Assembly: GCA_001920415.1 (NCBI GenBank)
Contig: MNJR01000017.1
Location: 57,431 to 121,430 of the forward strand
Length of the DNA: 64,000 bases
Direction: 5' to 3'
Source of the DNA: Acidobacteria bacterium 13_1_20CM_3_53_8
Lineage (GTDB): Bacteria > Acidobacteriota > Blastocatellia > Pyrinomonadales > Pyrinomonadaceae
The notes beneath the pieces are model-generated. The model did no database searches and was not told the DNA's origin. It was given only the letters and a program-made list of their open reading frames with translations. Below, piece by piece: positions 35,612-44,268 of the stretch. The position numbers and the translations under genes are program-made. Every line of letters begins with the position of its first letter. Within the stretch, counting starts at the first letter, position 1.

Positions 35612-35801
35612 GAAGTTTCTCCTCAATCTGAAGTTACGAAAAGCGCAAAGGTATAGCGTAGAGCAGGCGTGTTACACTCATCTGAACTACAGGTTAAATC
35701 TTGCTGAATAAATTGGCGTGGAAGCAGAATGACCTCGCGGCTGAAGTTGCGGCTGAAGTTATTGCTTAACTGATGTTACGCATCAGTAACTTTGTCGAAG
35801 T

Positions 35802-36068
35802 CGCTCAACGAGTCTGCGCAAGCAGACGATTAGAGTAAAGCCCCTGACGAAGCCGCAGGCGTAGTCTGGGGTAAGGGATGAGAATATTATTTGAGTCTGC
35901 GAAAGCAGACGGCAGAGGCGCGAGATGACAGATAGCCGTGTACAGCATAAACATCTGCCGTCTGCTAACGCAGACTCCATCTATCTTCTTAACCTGTAAC
36001 CCCAGACTCCGCTCACGCTTCGTCAGGGGCTTTACTCTCTTCGTCTGCTAGCGCAGACTCGTTGAGCG
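35802..36068. repeat. Large imperfect inverted repeat (about 115-bp arms)
   Basis: The left arm (35802 to about 35926) contains CGCTCAACGAGTCTGCGCAA, AGAGTAAAGCCCCTGACGAA, GTCTGGGGT and GAGTCTGCGAAAGCAGACGG. The right arm (about 35951-36068) carries the complements in mirror order. Each arm holds two smaller TCTGCG..AGCAGA palindromes. It fills the gap between pstS and the TIR gene, which are divergent; promoters must lie at its edges. A further ACTGATG/CATCAGT palindrome is at 35770-35788. Confidence 0.85.
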
Positions 36069-36197
36069 CTTTCTTTCAAACATTTCAACTGCGTAGCATG
36101 AGTGCTTAATCTATTTTCGAGCGCAGACGCACCCGTTGAAGGTGATAAAGGCTGACGATGAATGCTATAGTTTCGGCGGATTCAGAAAGGAGCTTGC

Positions 36198-38756
36198 ATG
36201 CCCGTAGCACCTCAATCGGCTAATCCACCAGAAGTTTTTGTCTCATACTCTCATCTGGACAAAGATGACAAAGAGGAACTGGTAAAGCATCTCAACATTC
36301 TGAAGAATAACGGCGTCATCGCGCACTGGCATGATGGATTGTTGATTCCGGGACAGACTTGGAATGAAGAGATAGTCAAACGACTCAATTCATCTTCCAT
36401 TATCCTGCTGCTAGTCAGCCCGAATTCACTAAATTCCGAATACATCAACAACGTCGAATTAAAACGCGCTGCCGAGCGGCACAAAGCCAAAGAGGTTATC
36501 GTCATCCCCGTGCTGCTTAGTCACGTGCATGGTTGGCAAGACGTAAGATTCGGTGACATAAGACTCGGCGACTTGCACGTCTTGCCGGACGAAGCGAAAT
36601 TCATTGAAGACTGGGACAAGCCCAACAAAGCTTTCGCTAACGTAGCCGCAGGCATTGAGAAAGCGGCTAAGGCTCGGTTCTCACAGCATCATTCAAAGGC
36701 GGCAACTCCTGACGATACCGCAAAAGCTCCCGCGCCAGTGCTCCTTCCACGTCCTCCAATAGTCGGCTTCATTCCACGACGAGACACGGAAGGTCACAAT
36801 ATCCTTGAGCGATTGAAAGAGGAACTAGCGCCAGAAAAGAAACAACTGATCGCACTGTGTGGCGCGGGCGGCGTAGGCAAAACGACGCTCGCAGCCGAAG
36901 CCGTGCGCGCTCTGAGCAATCTTTTTGTGAATCGTCTTGCGTGGGTTAGCGCGGACGGTCGCCCTGAATTCAATCTCTCGACGCTACTTGATGAAAGCTC
37001 CGCGCAGTTAGGTCACACAGAATTGCGCCCTCTGCCTGTAGAACAGAAAGGGGAGCAGGTGCGAGCGCTGGTTGGGGCCGCGCCGACGCTTATCGTGCTG
37101 GACAACTTCGAGACGGTGGCGGAAGCGGAACAGACGCGTTGCGCAGAGTGGCTTAGTCACACGCCATGTTCAGCCGTCATCACCTCAAGAGATGATGTAG
37201 AACAGGCGCGACCCGTCAACATCTTCGCAATGTCTTTGCCGGAAGCAAGGATACTCGTAGAGCTATTGATTGCGCAGGCTCGCCGCCCGCAAGCCTTCAA
37301 AGGATTAGACCACGACAACATTATCAATACGGCTGACCGCAATCCGCTCGTTCTGCAATGGATTATCAAGCAGGTTGATAAAGCGAAGCAGCCGCAAACC
37401 GTTCTGCAAGAACTGGCGCAGGGCGAAGGTGATGCCGCGCAACGTGTCTTTGGTCGCTCTTTTGAGTTGCTGACTGAAGATAGCCGCGCCGCCTTGCTCG
37501 CGCTCTCACTCTTTGCGCCGAGCGCCTCTCGCCCCGCGCTTGCGGAAGTGGCAGGTTTCGGCGATGACTTGAAGCGTCTGGATGCAGCATTGGCGCAATC
37601 AACCGAGCTATGGCTGACCGGCGCAACGGAAGGGAATGAGCGTTTGACTATTGAAGGTCTAACACGTGAACTGGCGAAGGCACGGCTACCAAAAGATGAA
37701 CGCGCCGCAGAGTTCCGCCAGCGATTCGTGGCGTACTTTGTAAATTACGCCAAAGCGCACGCGCAGAAGACGCCCAGAGATTTTGAAGCGCTGGAAGCAG
37801 AGAAAGACAATGTATTGGGCGCGATGGATGTAGCGTTTGAGATGGAAGATTGGGAAAGCGTGCAAAGAATTGCAAATATACTTGCTAATCCTGTAGAGGG
37901 TATGCTGGGCGTGCGTGGCTACTGGGATGAAGCGATTAAACGGAATGAGCAAGCAAGAGATGCAGCGCGGGAGATAAATTGGGAAGATAACAAGGCACTT
38001 TACTCGCTAAGAGCAGCCATAACACGTCAATATCGCGGTGAATACGATGCAGCACGAATTGCGTATGAAGAAGCATTAGCAATTTTCAGAAAGCTAAACT
38101 ACGAATCAAATGTGGCTGTTGCATTGCATCAGTTGGGCTGGCTTGCACAAGCTCAAGGAGAGATAGAAGAAGCGCGGCGACTCTATAAGGAGAGCTTGGA
38201 GATTGCAAAGAAGCTTGGCGACCAGAGCGGCATCGCCAGCACCTTGCATCAGTTGGGCTGGCTTGCTCAAGATCAAGGAGAGATAGAAGAAGCGCGACGA
38301 CTCTATTATGAGAGCTTGGAGATTAACAAGAAGCTTGGCGACCAGAGCGGCATCGCCAGCACCTTGCACGAATTAGGAAGACTAGCGCAGGCGCAAGGAG
38401 AGATAGAAGAAGCGCGGCGACTCTACAACGAGAGCATGGAGATTAAAAAGAAGCTTGGCAACCAGAGCGGTATCGCTATCACCTTACATGCCTTAGCTAA
38501 TGTGGAAAGCGATCAAGGAGAATTAGTGAAGGCACGGCGACTCTATGAGGAAAGCTTGAAGATTACAAAGAGACTTGGGGATAAGGGTAATCTCGCGCTG
38601 ATTTTTTATAACATGGGTCTGCTTGCGGAAAGGGAGGGTAACAGAACAGAAGCTACGCGGCTATTGCGTGACTCCCTCTTCATCTTTGAGAAACTCAAGT
38701 CGCCAAAAGCGGAGATGGTGCGAGGGGAGTTGGAAAGATTGGAGAAAGAATCTTAG
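36198..38756 (+). CDS. TIR / NB-ARC (STAND) / TPR protein, NLR-like
   Basis: 852 residues. An N-terminal TIR domain (about 12-140) has EVFVSYSHLDKDDKEEL and a candidate catalytic Glu in NVELKRA (E87). A STAND/NB-ARC NTPase (about 190-500) has Walker A GAGGVGKTT (about 222-230) and Walker B TLIVLDNFE (about 297), then a winged-helix-like region. The C-terminus has at least five TPR units (about 590-845), three of them nearly identical at DNA level. In bacterial immunity such proteins sense a phage product through the repeats, oligomerise, and the TIR domain degrades NAD+. AAAGGAG precedes the ATG. The gene stands alone between palindromic repeats. Defence is inferred from architecture; a signalling role is possible. 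Confidence 0.9.
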   Translation: MPVAPQSANPPEVFVSYSHLDKDDKEELVKHLNILKNNGVIAHWHDGLLIPGQTWNEEIVKRLNSSSIILLLVSPNSLNSEYINNVELKRAAERHKAKEVIVIPVLLSHVHGWQDVRFGDIRLGDLHVLPDEAKFIEDWDKPNKAFANVAAGIEKAAKARFSQHHSKAATPDDTAKAPAPVLLPRPPIVGFIPRRDTEGHNILERLKEELAPEKKQLIALCGAGGVGKTTLAAEAVRALSNLFVNRLAWVSADGRPEFNLSTLLDESSAQLGHTELRPLPVEQKGEQVRALVGAAPTLIVLDNFETVAEAEQTRCAEWLSHTPCSAVITSRDDVEQARPVNIFAMSLPEARILVELLIAQARRPQAFKGLDHDNIINTADRNPLVLQWIIKQVDKAKQPQTVLQELAQGEGDAAQRVFGRSFELLTEDSRAALLALSLFAPSASRPALAEVAGFGDDLKRLDAALAQSTELWLTGATEGNERLTIEGLTRELAKARLPKDERAAEFRQRFVAYFVNYAKAHAQKTPRDFEALEAEKDNVLGAMDVAFEMEDWESVQRIANILANPVEGMLGVRGYWDEAIKRNEQARDAAREINWEDNKALYSLRAAITRQYRGEYDAARIAYEEALAIFRKLNYESNVAVALHQLGWLAQAQGEIEEARRLYKESLEIAKKLGDQSGIASTLHQLGWLAQDQGEIEEARRLYYESLEINKKLGDQSGIASTLHELGRLAQAQGEIEEARRLYNESMEIKKKLGNQSGIAITLHALANVESDQGELVKARRLYEESLKITKRLGDKGNLALIFYNMGLLAEREGNRTEATRLLRDSLFIFEKLKSPKAEMVRGELERLEKES
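38116..38595 (+). repeat. Tandem 120-bp coding repeats (TPR units)
   Basis: Four successive 40-codon units. The first two share long stretches, for example CAGTTGGGCTGGCTTGC at 38128 and 38248 and GAGATAGAAGAAGCGCG at 38159, 38279 and 38399. High DNA identity points to recent duplication in the ligand-sensing part of the TIR/STAND gene. Confidence 0.85.
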
Positions 38757-38957
38757 TGAGGCGGCTTTGAAGGCTCGGAGATGGCATCGGAAGCGGTTGA
38801 GGGTGCGTTGTAAGTTTGTATGCTTCCGGTGGAAGATGGCTTGCTTGGAACGTAAGCGGGCGAAATTTCTTTAGAAGCAGACGAACTTGCTCTGTAAGCA
38901 GGTGTGCTTCCTTTATTTGACAACTCAATCAGGTAATAAAAAAGGAGAGAAAGATTC

Positions 38958-39020
38958 TCCACGAAACCACGCGAATCAGCACGAAATAACTTTTCGTGTC
39001 GTTTCATGTGTCTTCGTGGA
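38958..39020. repeat. Palindromic repeat, CACGAAA family
   Basis: TCCACGAAACCACGCGAA and its partial complement TTTCATGTGTCTTCGTGGA form a hairpin between the converging TIR and CHAD genes. The remaining bases of the gap (38757-38957) hold no convincing gene. Confidence 0.75.
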
Positions 39021-39034
39021 TAGTCCGTTTGACC

Positions 39035-40027
39035 TTATTTTGTTCTGCAATCCGGTATAACAAGTCTTCTATAAAAGCCGCTCGTCTCCCACCTATTCCA
39101 GCGAGCGAGAGCATCTTGAAAGTGGCGCGTTCGCCCTTTGACGAAGTGGCGCAAGAGCCAGATGGCTGCACGCCTCTCTCGCTTACGCTCTCGCGCCCAG
39201 ACTTGTATAGCGCTTCCGTTCTCTGCTCTTCGTTCATCAAGACGCGCGCCAAGGTCTGCTATCCAAACGTCGCAGTCGTGCAGTTCGCCTAAAGATTTTT
39301 GAAGTTCAGCTATCTCTTTAGCCACCTGTGTAAAAGGCTCGCCGACCCAGCAGGCATGGAAAAGCTCTACGGCGTAGCGAAGCCTTTTGGCGGCAATGCG
39401 CATTCTGTGAAGCCGCTCTGCGTCGAAAGGATGATTCAGGCTGTAGCTCAAAGCTTTCAACTCGTCGAAGCGCGCAAGAATTATCTCGCGCCCGGCGCGC
39501 CGGAAGCTCAATGGGCGCGCCGTACGACTGGCGCGCGGCGCGTCCTGCTCCATGTTGGCTATCGTCGCCTGCTCGAAGCGCGCGATATATTTTTCATGCA
39601 ACTCGGCGAGCGCGTTTTCCGTCAGCCTCGCTTTCAAAGCTTCGCGCGCACGTTCGCGCCTACAGCGACGCTCATCTATTATCCGCTCTATCCCATCGGC
39701 TATGCCAGATGTTACCGTCGCCTTCAATTTTCCCAGAGCCTTAATTGCCACATCTTCATCGCGCACGCGACCGAGCGCGTCGGCCAGCGCTTTCAACCCC
39801 TTGCTCGGAATGATTCCTCGTCGCATGTACGGCGCGAAGTCGCGCAGGGCGCTACGAAGTCTGCGCGAGGCCACGCGCATGTCGTGCACACCCTTTATGT
39901 CAGTAAAGTCGAGCGCGCTTTCGCGCACAGAGCACATCTCGTCTAGGCGCGTGCTCAACACAAGGCGCGCGCCCGCCCGAACGTCGCCTTCGCATTCGAG
40001 TCCTTCTATCCTTTTCGCCTTAGCCAT
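39035..40027 (-). CDS. CHAD-domain protein
   Basis: 330 residues. Conserved helical blocks with basic residues: VHDMRVASRRLRSALRDF and LHRMRIAAKRLRYAVELF, the two halves of a CHAD domain, which binds polyphosphate on a positively charged surface. The R-rich segment near 270-295 adds more basic surface. No CYTH domain is fused. Location a few kb from the pst operon suggests a role in phosphate or polyphosphate handling, which is inference. Confidence 0.92.
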   Translation of the reverse strand: MAKAKRIEGLECEGDVRAGARLVLSTRLDEMCSVRESALDFTDIKGVHDMRVASRRLRSALRDFAPYMRRGIIPSKGLKALADALGRVRDEDVAIKALGKLKATVTSGIADGIERIIDERRCRRERAREALKARLTENALAELHEKYIARFEQATIANMEQDAPRASRTARPLSFRRAGREIILARFDELKALSYSLNHPFDAERLHRMRIAAKRLRYAVELFHACWVGEPFTQVAKEIAELQKSLGELHDCDVWIADLGARLDERRAENGSAIQVWARERKRERRAAIWLLRHFVKGRTRHFQDALARWNRWETSGFYRRLVIPDCRTK

Positions 40028-40049
40028 GCTTATTTGATCCAGCCTTAAC

Positions 40050-40215
40050 TAACGTTAGTTCGATGTAAGAAAGAGAAAGACGAAAGGGAGAGAGATGTCC
40101 ACGCGCATCACACTAAGCAACACGAAACGAGCAGTTCTATTCGTGTAGATTAGTGTGGTTTAGTGGATAATTCATTCGCTCCTATCTCTTCATGGCTTAT
40201 ATCGAACTCGCGTTA
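40050..40215. repeat. 166-bp MITE-like palindrome, TIR TAACGYGAGTTCGATATAAG, copy 1
   Basis: Terminal inverted repeats TAACGTTAGTTCGATGTAAG (40050-40069) and CTTATATCGAACTCGCGTTA (40196-40215) bracket a CACGAAA-type hairpin. The same 150-166-bp unit occurs inverted at 60588-60741 and truncated at 58453-58582. Confidence 0.88.
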
Positions 40216-40223
40216 ACTATGAA

Positions 40224-40883
40224 TTACCCGACTCTGTTTTTCGGCGGATCGTATGCGCGCCGCGCCTTAACGCTTATGAACTCGTCCTTTTCTATCACGT
40301 AGGCCGTTAGGCTATAGCCGTAAACGCAGCCTGTGTCCAACCCTATTGCGCGTCTTGCGCGGCGTGGTTCGGGCGCAGGCCAGTGGCCGAAGAGCACTGT
40401 TTGTTCACCGTCATAGACCTCGTACCAGGGCGTGCCCTCGCGGCTCGTGCGGTCAGAGCCTAACGTGCGAAGCTCCGTCAAATCTTCCGGCGACTGCCTA
40501 TCCAAAGCAACGCCGGGACGCAGGCCTGCGTGAACTACCAGGTGCGAATTCAGATCAATGATGAAAGGCAGTGAATTTAGATAAGAGGCGTAACGCTCAC
40601 GCTCCGGCTCAAGCTCTCGTTTCGCTTCTCTCTGCGCCCGCTTAAGCCGTATATATTCTCCTTTCCAGGAGCGGCGCAGCGCGCGGTCGTGATTCCCCAC
40701 GACCGCCGAGAAGCGATTGTCCCAGATAAAGAGGTCTAGCACCTCCCTGTTCTTCTCGCCTTTAACGATCAGGTCTCCAACCGAAACAACGCGGTCGTCC
40801 TCGCCGAGCGCAACCCTATCAAGCAAATCTATAAGTTCGTCATAGCAGCCATGAATGTCACCCACAACGATTGTACGACCCAT
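40224..40883 (-). CDS. Metallophosphoesterase (ApaH / Ser-Thr phosphatase type)
   Basis: About 219 residues from ATG 40883, with AAAGGGG eight bases upstream. Metal-binding motifs are all visible: GDIHGC, GDLIVKG, GNHD, HAG and GHW. This is the small ApaH/PrpE/PP1-like family; substrates could be diadenosine polyphosphates or phosphoproteins. The lid region with R-rich RLKRAQREAKRELEPER is unusual but occurs in similar proteins. It follows a MITE-like repeat and precedes the CHAD gene on the same strand. Confidence 0.92.
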   Translation of the reverse strand: MGRTIVVGDIHGCYDELIDLLDRVALGEDDRVVSVGDLIVKGEKNREVLDLFIWDNRFSAVVGNHDRALRRSWKGEYIRLKRAQREAKRELEPERERYASYLNSLPFIIDLNSHLVVHAGLRPGVALDRQSPEDLTELRTLGSDRTSREGTPWYEVYDGEQTVLFGHWPAPEPRRARRAIGLDTGCVYGYSLTAYVIEKDEFISVKARRAYDPPKNRVG

Positions 40884-40985
40884 AGGCAATTCCCCTTTCC
40901 ACCTGCTTGCTCAAATACTTCGGCGAAGCATTCGCGCCACCTCCTACAAGCCTCGCACAAATATAGATTGCGCATGAACGAGTGG

Positions 40986-41205
40986 GTAGTGGGTCAATTT
41001 CATATATGAAGAAAATATCTATGAGCATACACTCAACCCGTTTGCGAGCTTATCTCTTATCTTTGCTTCTAAAGCGTGAACCCTCAACTCACATCAATCT
41101 TGAGCTTTATGTGAATTGCATGTTCACGCTGTAGAAGCAAAGGGAAATACTTAAGAAGCGCTAATAGGTTTTCTATTGCTTCATTGATGAAAATGTCCCA
41201 CTACT
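40986..41205. mobile_element. MITE-like element with 9-bp target-site duplication
   Basis: Direct repeats AACGAGTGG flank it (40977-40985 and 41206-41214). Inside, the ends GTAGTGGGTCAATTTCATAT and the complement of ATTGATGAAAATGTCCCACTAC are imperfect inverted repeats (20 of 25 bases). There is no transposase. The core (41031-41160) is the hairpin homologous to 3626-3754. A loose copy of its right end (ATTGATGAAAATGTCCCAC) recurs at about 58562-58580. It occupies the gap between the metallophosphoesterase and the five-gene operon. Confidence 0.85.
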
Positions 41206-41289
41206 AACGAGTGGCGACGATTGATTATTTATCCTTGCCTGAATAAAGATGCAAATGCAGGTCAAGGGCATCATCCAGATTGTCATCTC

Positions 41290-43206
41290 TTATTTCAAGA
41301 TGAAAACGATCTCTTCGTGCAGACGATTCGTTGCAGAACTTCTGCGAATCTCTATGCGGCTGACGCTTGAAGCTACGTCGAGCAGGCTGCTTATATTGCC
41401 CGAAAAGAATTCGTCGGACGTGGACACAGAATTTTCGTGAGCGTTATGAGCGCGAGCCTGACGTTCGGCTGCTTCCGTGTCCAATCTGCCCAAGACCTCA
41501 TCAAACGCCTGCTTTCTCTGGTCCAGACGAATGACGGTCAAATCATTCGTCTGTGAAAGCGAATGAGCATGAGATGGGACTGGCGCGTTGTGATTGGCGA
41601 GAGTTGCCGCTAACAGTTCGCTGCTGTTGGCGACTATCAACTCGTGGTCTCGCAGCGCGTAGCATAATTGCCATCCCAGCACGGGCAGGTCTAAGCTTCG
41701 CCATGATTGTCCTACCTCATTATGGCTCACCCATTTTAAGTCCACGCTTTTGCCAGCGACCGTCAAACGGCTTTGCGCTGCGTCTGAGACGGCATTCTCC
41801 AAAGCTTCCAGATTCAAGCCAGCCGGATTTTGGAGCGTCAGGATAGCTACTCTTCTAAATTCCACGAAGAGTGGCGCAGCACTCGTCTGCGGACTCGTCG
41901 CCGTAGCCATAGCCATAGGATGAGCAACTTCTATTACCTGCTGCAAGCGTGATGCGAATTGAGTTTCCATCTCAACAGCTAAAGGATTTGCACCCGGTTC
42001 TTCCCTGCGGCTGACTCTGGCATCATGCGGGTCGTCAATCATTGAATCGTAATCTTCATCCAGAGAGGAATAGCGCTCACTGGTCGCATCTTCGTCCTCG
42101 TAAGACGAATTGAAATAGCCACCGTCATACGATTGCCAATCCCAATCATTATTGTCTCGGTCTTCCGTCGTCGGTAAGCGATCCAGCAGCGTGTCACGAA
42201 TTAGCGATGCGGCTTGTGCTGTATCGTGGCCGACAGATTGAAGTCTGAAAAAGGGCACGCCGTCGGGAATCATCGCTTGCATCCTTTGAGCATCATCGCT
42301 TTCTATAGCTGAGCGCTTATTCACGTCTCTTCCCACGGTGAGAAAGTCGCGTCGCTCTATCCATTTTCCGTCCTCGATTTCAAGATCAAACATGCTGGCG
42401 CGGATTCCTCTAAACTGCTCTACATTCTGCATCAGCCAGTAATGCTTGAAATACCAGTCCTCGTTAAGCTTCGCCTGATCCACCCAGACGGTTGCGAAGT
42501 GTGGAGGGAGTTCCGCGCTCAGCGTTTTGAAAGATGAGTCATCCGAGAGCCTGTCCCTTCTCGTCCTGCCGTTGATGTTTGATAACGAGCGAAGAAACAG
42601 TTGCTCGTTCGTCGCCAGAACAAAACGGCCTTTGAGTGTGGCGAAGACTATCTCTTGCTTTTGTCGCCCTCGGTCTGCTTCTACTTCATGGCGATAATAG
42701 GTTGTTCCGTCCGGCAACTCTGTCTCTTCAAACTGTCCGCTGTTCTGAAAAAACATGGTCGCCGCTGCTCTCTCTTCACCAAGCGGAGCGATGAAAACGA
42801 TGTCCAGCCGACCTATGTCGTAGACGGCGCAAGCTGCGCTCGCATCTGCCGTATCAGTTATGATTGATGTGTCGAGCGGAAAGCCCAGCGCATCCGAGAA
42901 CTCTTCGAGACGCGCCGCTAGTTTCAGTGCAAGATGGCGATGCTGTAGTTGATGATAATTCGCGCTGTTCAGATATTGTTGCTTCAGGGAAGATTCATCC
43001 CACTGTTTGACGAGCGCGGGCAAATCTCTGAACTGTGCATACACAAGAGCGCCGCGCGGAAAGTCTTCGGCAAGACTGTACGCTCCTCGTCCGCCGCGCG
43101 ATGTCTTCGCATAGACGATCAACCCCAGACAGAGCAGAAGAGCAAGAGCTATAGCAGTAAGCACCTTCGGTCTCAAATATTTTCTGAACACTATTGGCTG
43201 AAACAT
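41290..43206 (-). CDS. Membrane-anchored protein of the five-gene operon (gene 5, DUF3352-like)
   Basis: 638 residues. One N-terminal membrane segment (about 14-33, LTAIALALLLCLGLIVYA), then a large exported domain. ARFVLATNEQ-type patterns, paired ALVYAQFRDLPAL and repeated beta-alpha blocks resemble DUF3352 proteins, but I am not certain. An acidic, Asp/Tyr-rich stretch (about 355-400) is present. It is last in the operon, separated from gene 4 only by a 28-bp-arm palindrome. Function unknown. Confidence 0.75.
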   Translation of the reverse strand: MFQPIVFRKYLRPKVLTAIALALLLCLGLIVYAKTSRGGRGAYSLAEDFPRGALVYAQFRDLPALVKQWDESSLKQQYLNSANYHQLQHRHLALKLAARLEEFSDALGFPLDTSIITDTADASAACAVYDIGRLDIVFIAPLGEERAAATMFFQNSGQFEETELPDGTTYYRHEVEADRGRQKQEIVFATLKGRFVLATNEQLFLRSLSNINGRTRRDRLSDDSSFKTLSAELPPHFATVWVDQAKLNEDWYFKHYWLMQNVEQFRGIRASMFDLEIEDGKWIERRDFLTVGRDVNKRSAIESDDAQRMQAMIPDGVPFFRLQSVGHDTAQAASLIRDTLLDRLPTTEDRDNNDWDWQSYDGGYFNSSYEDEDATSERYSSLDEDYDSMIDDPHDARVSRREEPGANPLAVEMETQFASRLQQVIEVAHPMAMATATSPQTSAAPLFVEFRRVAILTLQNPAGLNLEALENAVSDAAQSRLTVAGKSVDLKWVSHNEVGQSWRSLDLPVLGWQLCYALRDHELIVANSSELLAATLANHNAPVPSHAHSLSQTNDLTVIRLDQRKQAFDEVLGRLDTEAAERQARAHNAHENSVSTSDEFFSGNISSLLDVASSVSRIEIRRSSATNRLHEEIVFILK

Positions 43207-43230
43207 ACGACTCGACTCCCTTGTACCGAG

Positions 43231-43324
43231 TCAGTACCGCCTGCGGTAGCGGGCGGGTGATGAGTAGCTTTGTTACTCGCTTGCCATCAAACCACTACCC
43301 GCCCGCTACCGCAGGCGGTACTGA
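43231..43324. repeat. Palindrome, ACCGCCTGCGGTAGCGGGCG family, copy 1
   Basis: 28-bp arms (43231-43258 and 43297-43324) are perfectly complementary, with a 38-base spacer. It makes up almost the whole gap between operon genes 4 and 5, so it should fold in the polycistronic mRNA. The same arms occur at 52124-52215. Confidence 0.92.
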
Positions 43325-43326
43325 CC

Positions 43327-44268
43327 TTATTCATTGACGAACTTCTTCTCCCGTTCGTCCCAGACGAGATGTTCCTGTCGTCTCCCCAAAAATTTGATAC
43401 GGTCGAACGGTCTCTCGTTCCAGTTTTTTCTCAGAGCGTGCCATGCTCCGTCAGTTTCCAGCCAGTAGGTGTAAGTCTGCATAGTGCCCTGATACTTCAC
43501 TATTTCGGCGATGGTCTCAATCTCTATGCGAGCGGGCTGTGCGTTCTTCGCTTGCAGAAAAGTGTAGCGGCTAGCCTGACGACGCTTTACATCGCTCCAA
43601 TCCTGGTTTCGATAGTCGTCAACAGGGTTGACGGTTTCTTCCGTGATCTCAGCAACCTGCTCAAGCGAGCCGTTAATCAATTTCATCAGTTGCGCTTTCC
43701 GAAGATATGAAGTCGCGTCGCCCGTGCTCTCTCGAACGAGGAGTTCGTGAACTCCCGGAAAAATTATTTCGGGCAGGCTGAGCCAATTCTCGTAAGGATA
43801 ATCGTCAAACCGCAGCCAACTGCTGAGCGCTGCTACGAGCCGCCACCCGCACGACTCTTTTTTGAAGACCAAAGCAACAGGATGCTCGAATCTGACGAAA
43901 GTCAGGATCGCTTCCAGTTCGCTTCCCTCATCTAGCTGGACGTATTCTAATCGCGCGCGATCCACACGCTCCGGGTAATTCAGGTCTCGCTCGTAATCGT
44001 AATAGACGGTCTTGATTGTCGGCGTCAGGAACAATCGTCTGAACATCTCGCGCCTCACGCTAACTTCATTGCTCTTCAGCGCAGAGAGAACTTCCTCCGG
44101 CTGGTTGAAATAGCTTTCGGCTAGACAACCGGTTTGCGCCTGTTGCGCTTCGAGGCCGCGATGCTTTGAAACAAAATGATTGATGACGGCTGCGCAGACT
44201 AGCACTGCGACGAGACCGGTTACGAAACAGACGACGAAGACAGCTGCACGTGATTTCCAGCGAAACAT
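43327..44268 (-). CDS. Membrane-anchored protein of the five-gene operon (gene 4)
   Basis: 313 residues. I do not recognise the family. One N-terminal transmembrane helix (about 9-30, AVFVVCFVTGLVAVLVCAAV) anchors a domain facing outward. Conserved-looking features: two Cys (GCLAES and ESCGW), TYWLETDGAWHALRKNW and a C-terminal basic tail. It begins at the base after the giant TPR gene stops, so the two are coupled. Context suggests partnership with the TPR protein. Confidence 0.8.
   Translation of the reverse strand: MFRWKSRAAVFVVCFVTGLVAVLVCAAVINHFVSKHRGLEAQQAQTGCLAESYFNQPEEVLSALKSNEVSVRREMFRRLFLTPTIKTVYYDYERDLNYPERVDRARLEYVQLDEGSELEAILTFVRFEHPVALVFKKESCGWRLVAALSSWLRFDDYPYENWLSLPEIIFPGVHELLVRESTGDATSYLRKAQLMKLINGSLEQVAEITEETVNPVDDYRNQDWSDVKRRQASRYTFLQAKNAQPARIEIETIAEIVKYQGTMQTYTYWLETDGAWHALRKNWNERPFDRIKFLGRRQEHLVWDEREKKFVNE

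Noticed and set aside
35612..35720. Pho box upstream of pstS
   Set aside because: TTTAACCTGTAGTTCAGA-like bases exist but do not match a Pho box well enough to call.
38116..38595. CRISPR-like spaced repeats
   Set aside because: The 120-bp periodicity is coding TPR units without regular spacers of foreign sequence.
38753..39007. 84-codon minus-strand frame before the CHAD gene
   Set aside because: Low-complexity Ser/Ala/Pro sequence in repeat DNA, overlapping the TIR gene end, without a ribosome site.
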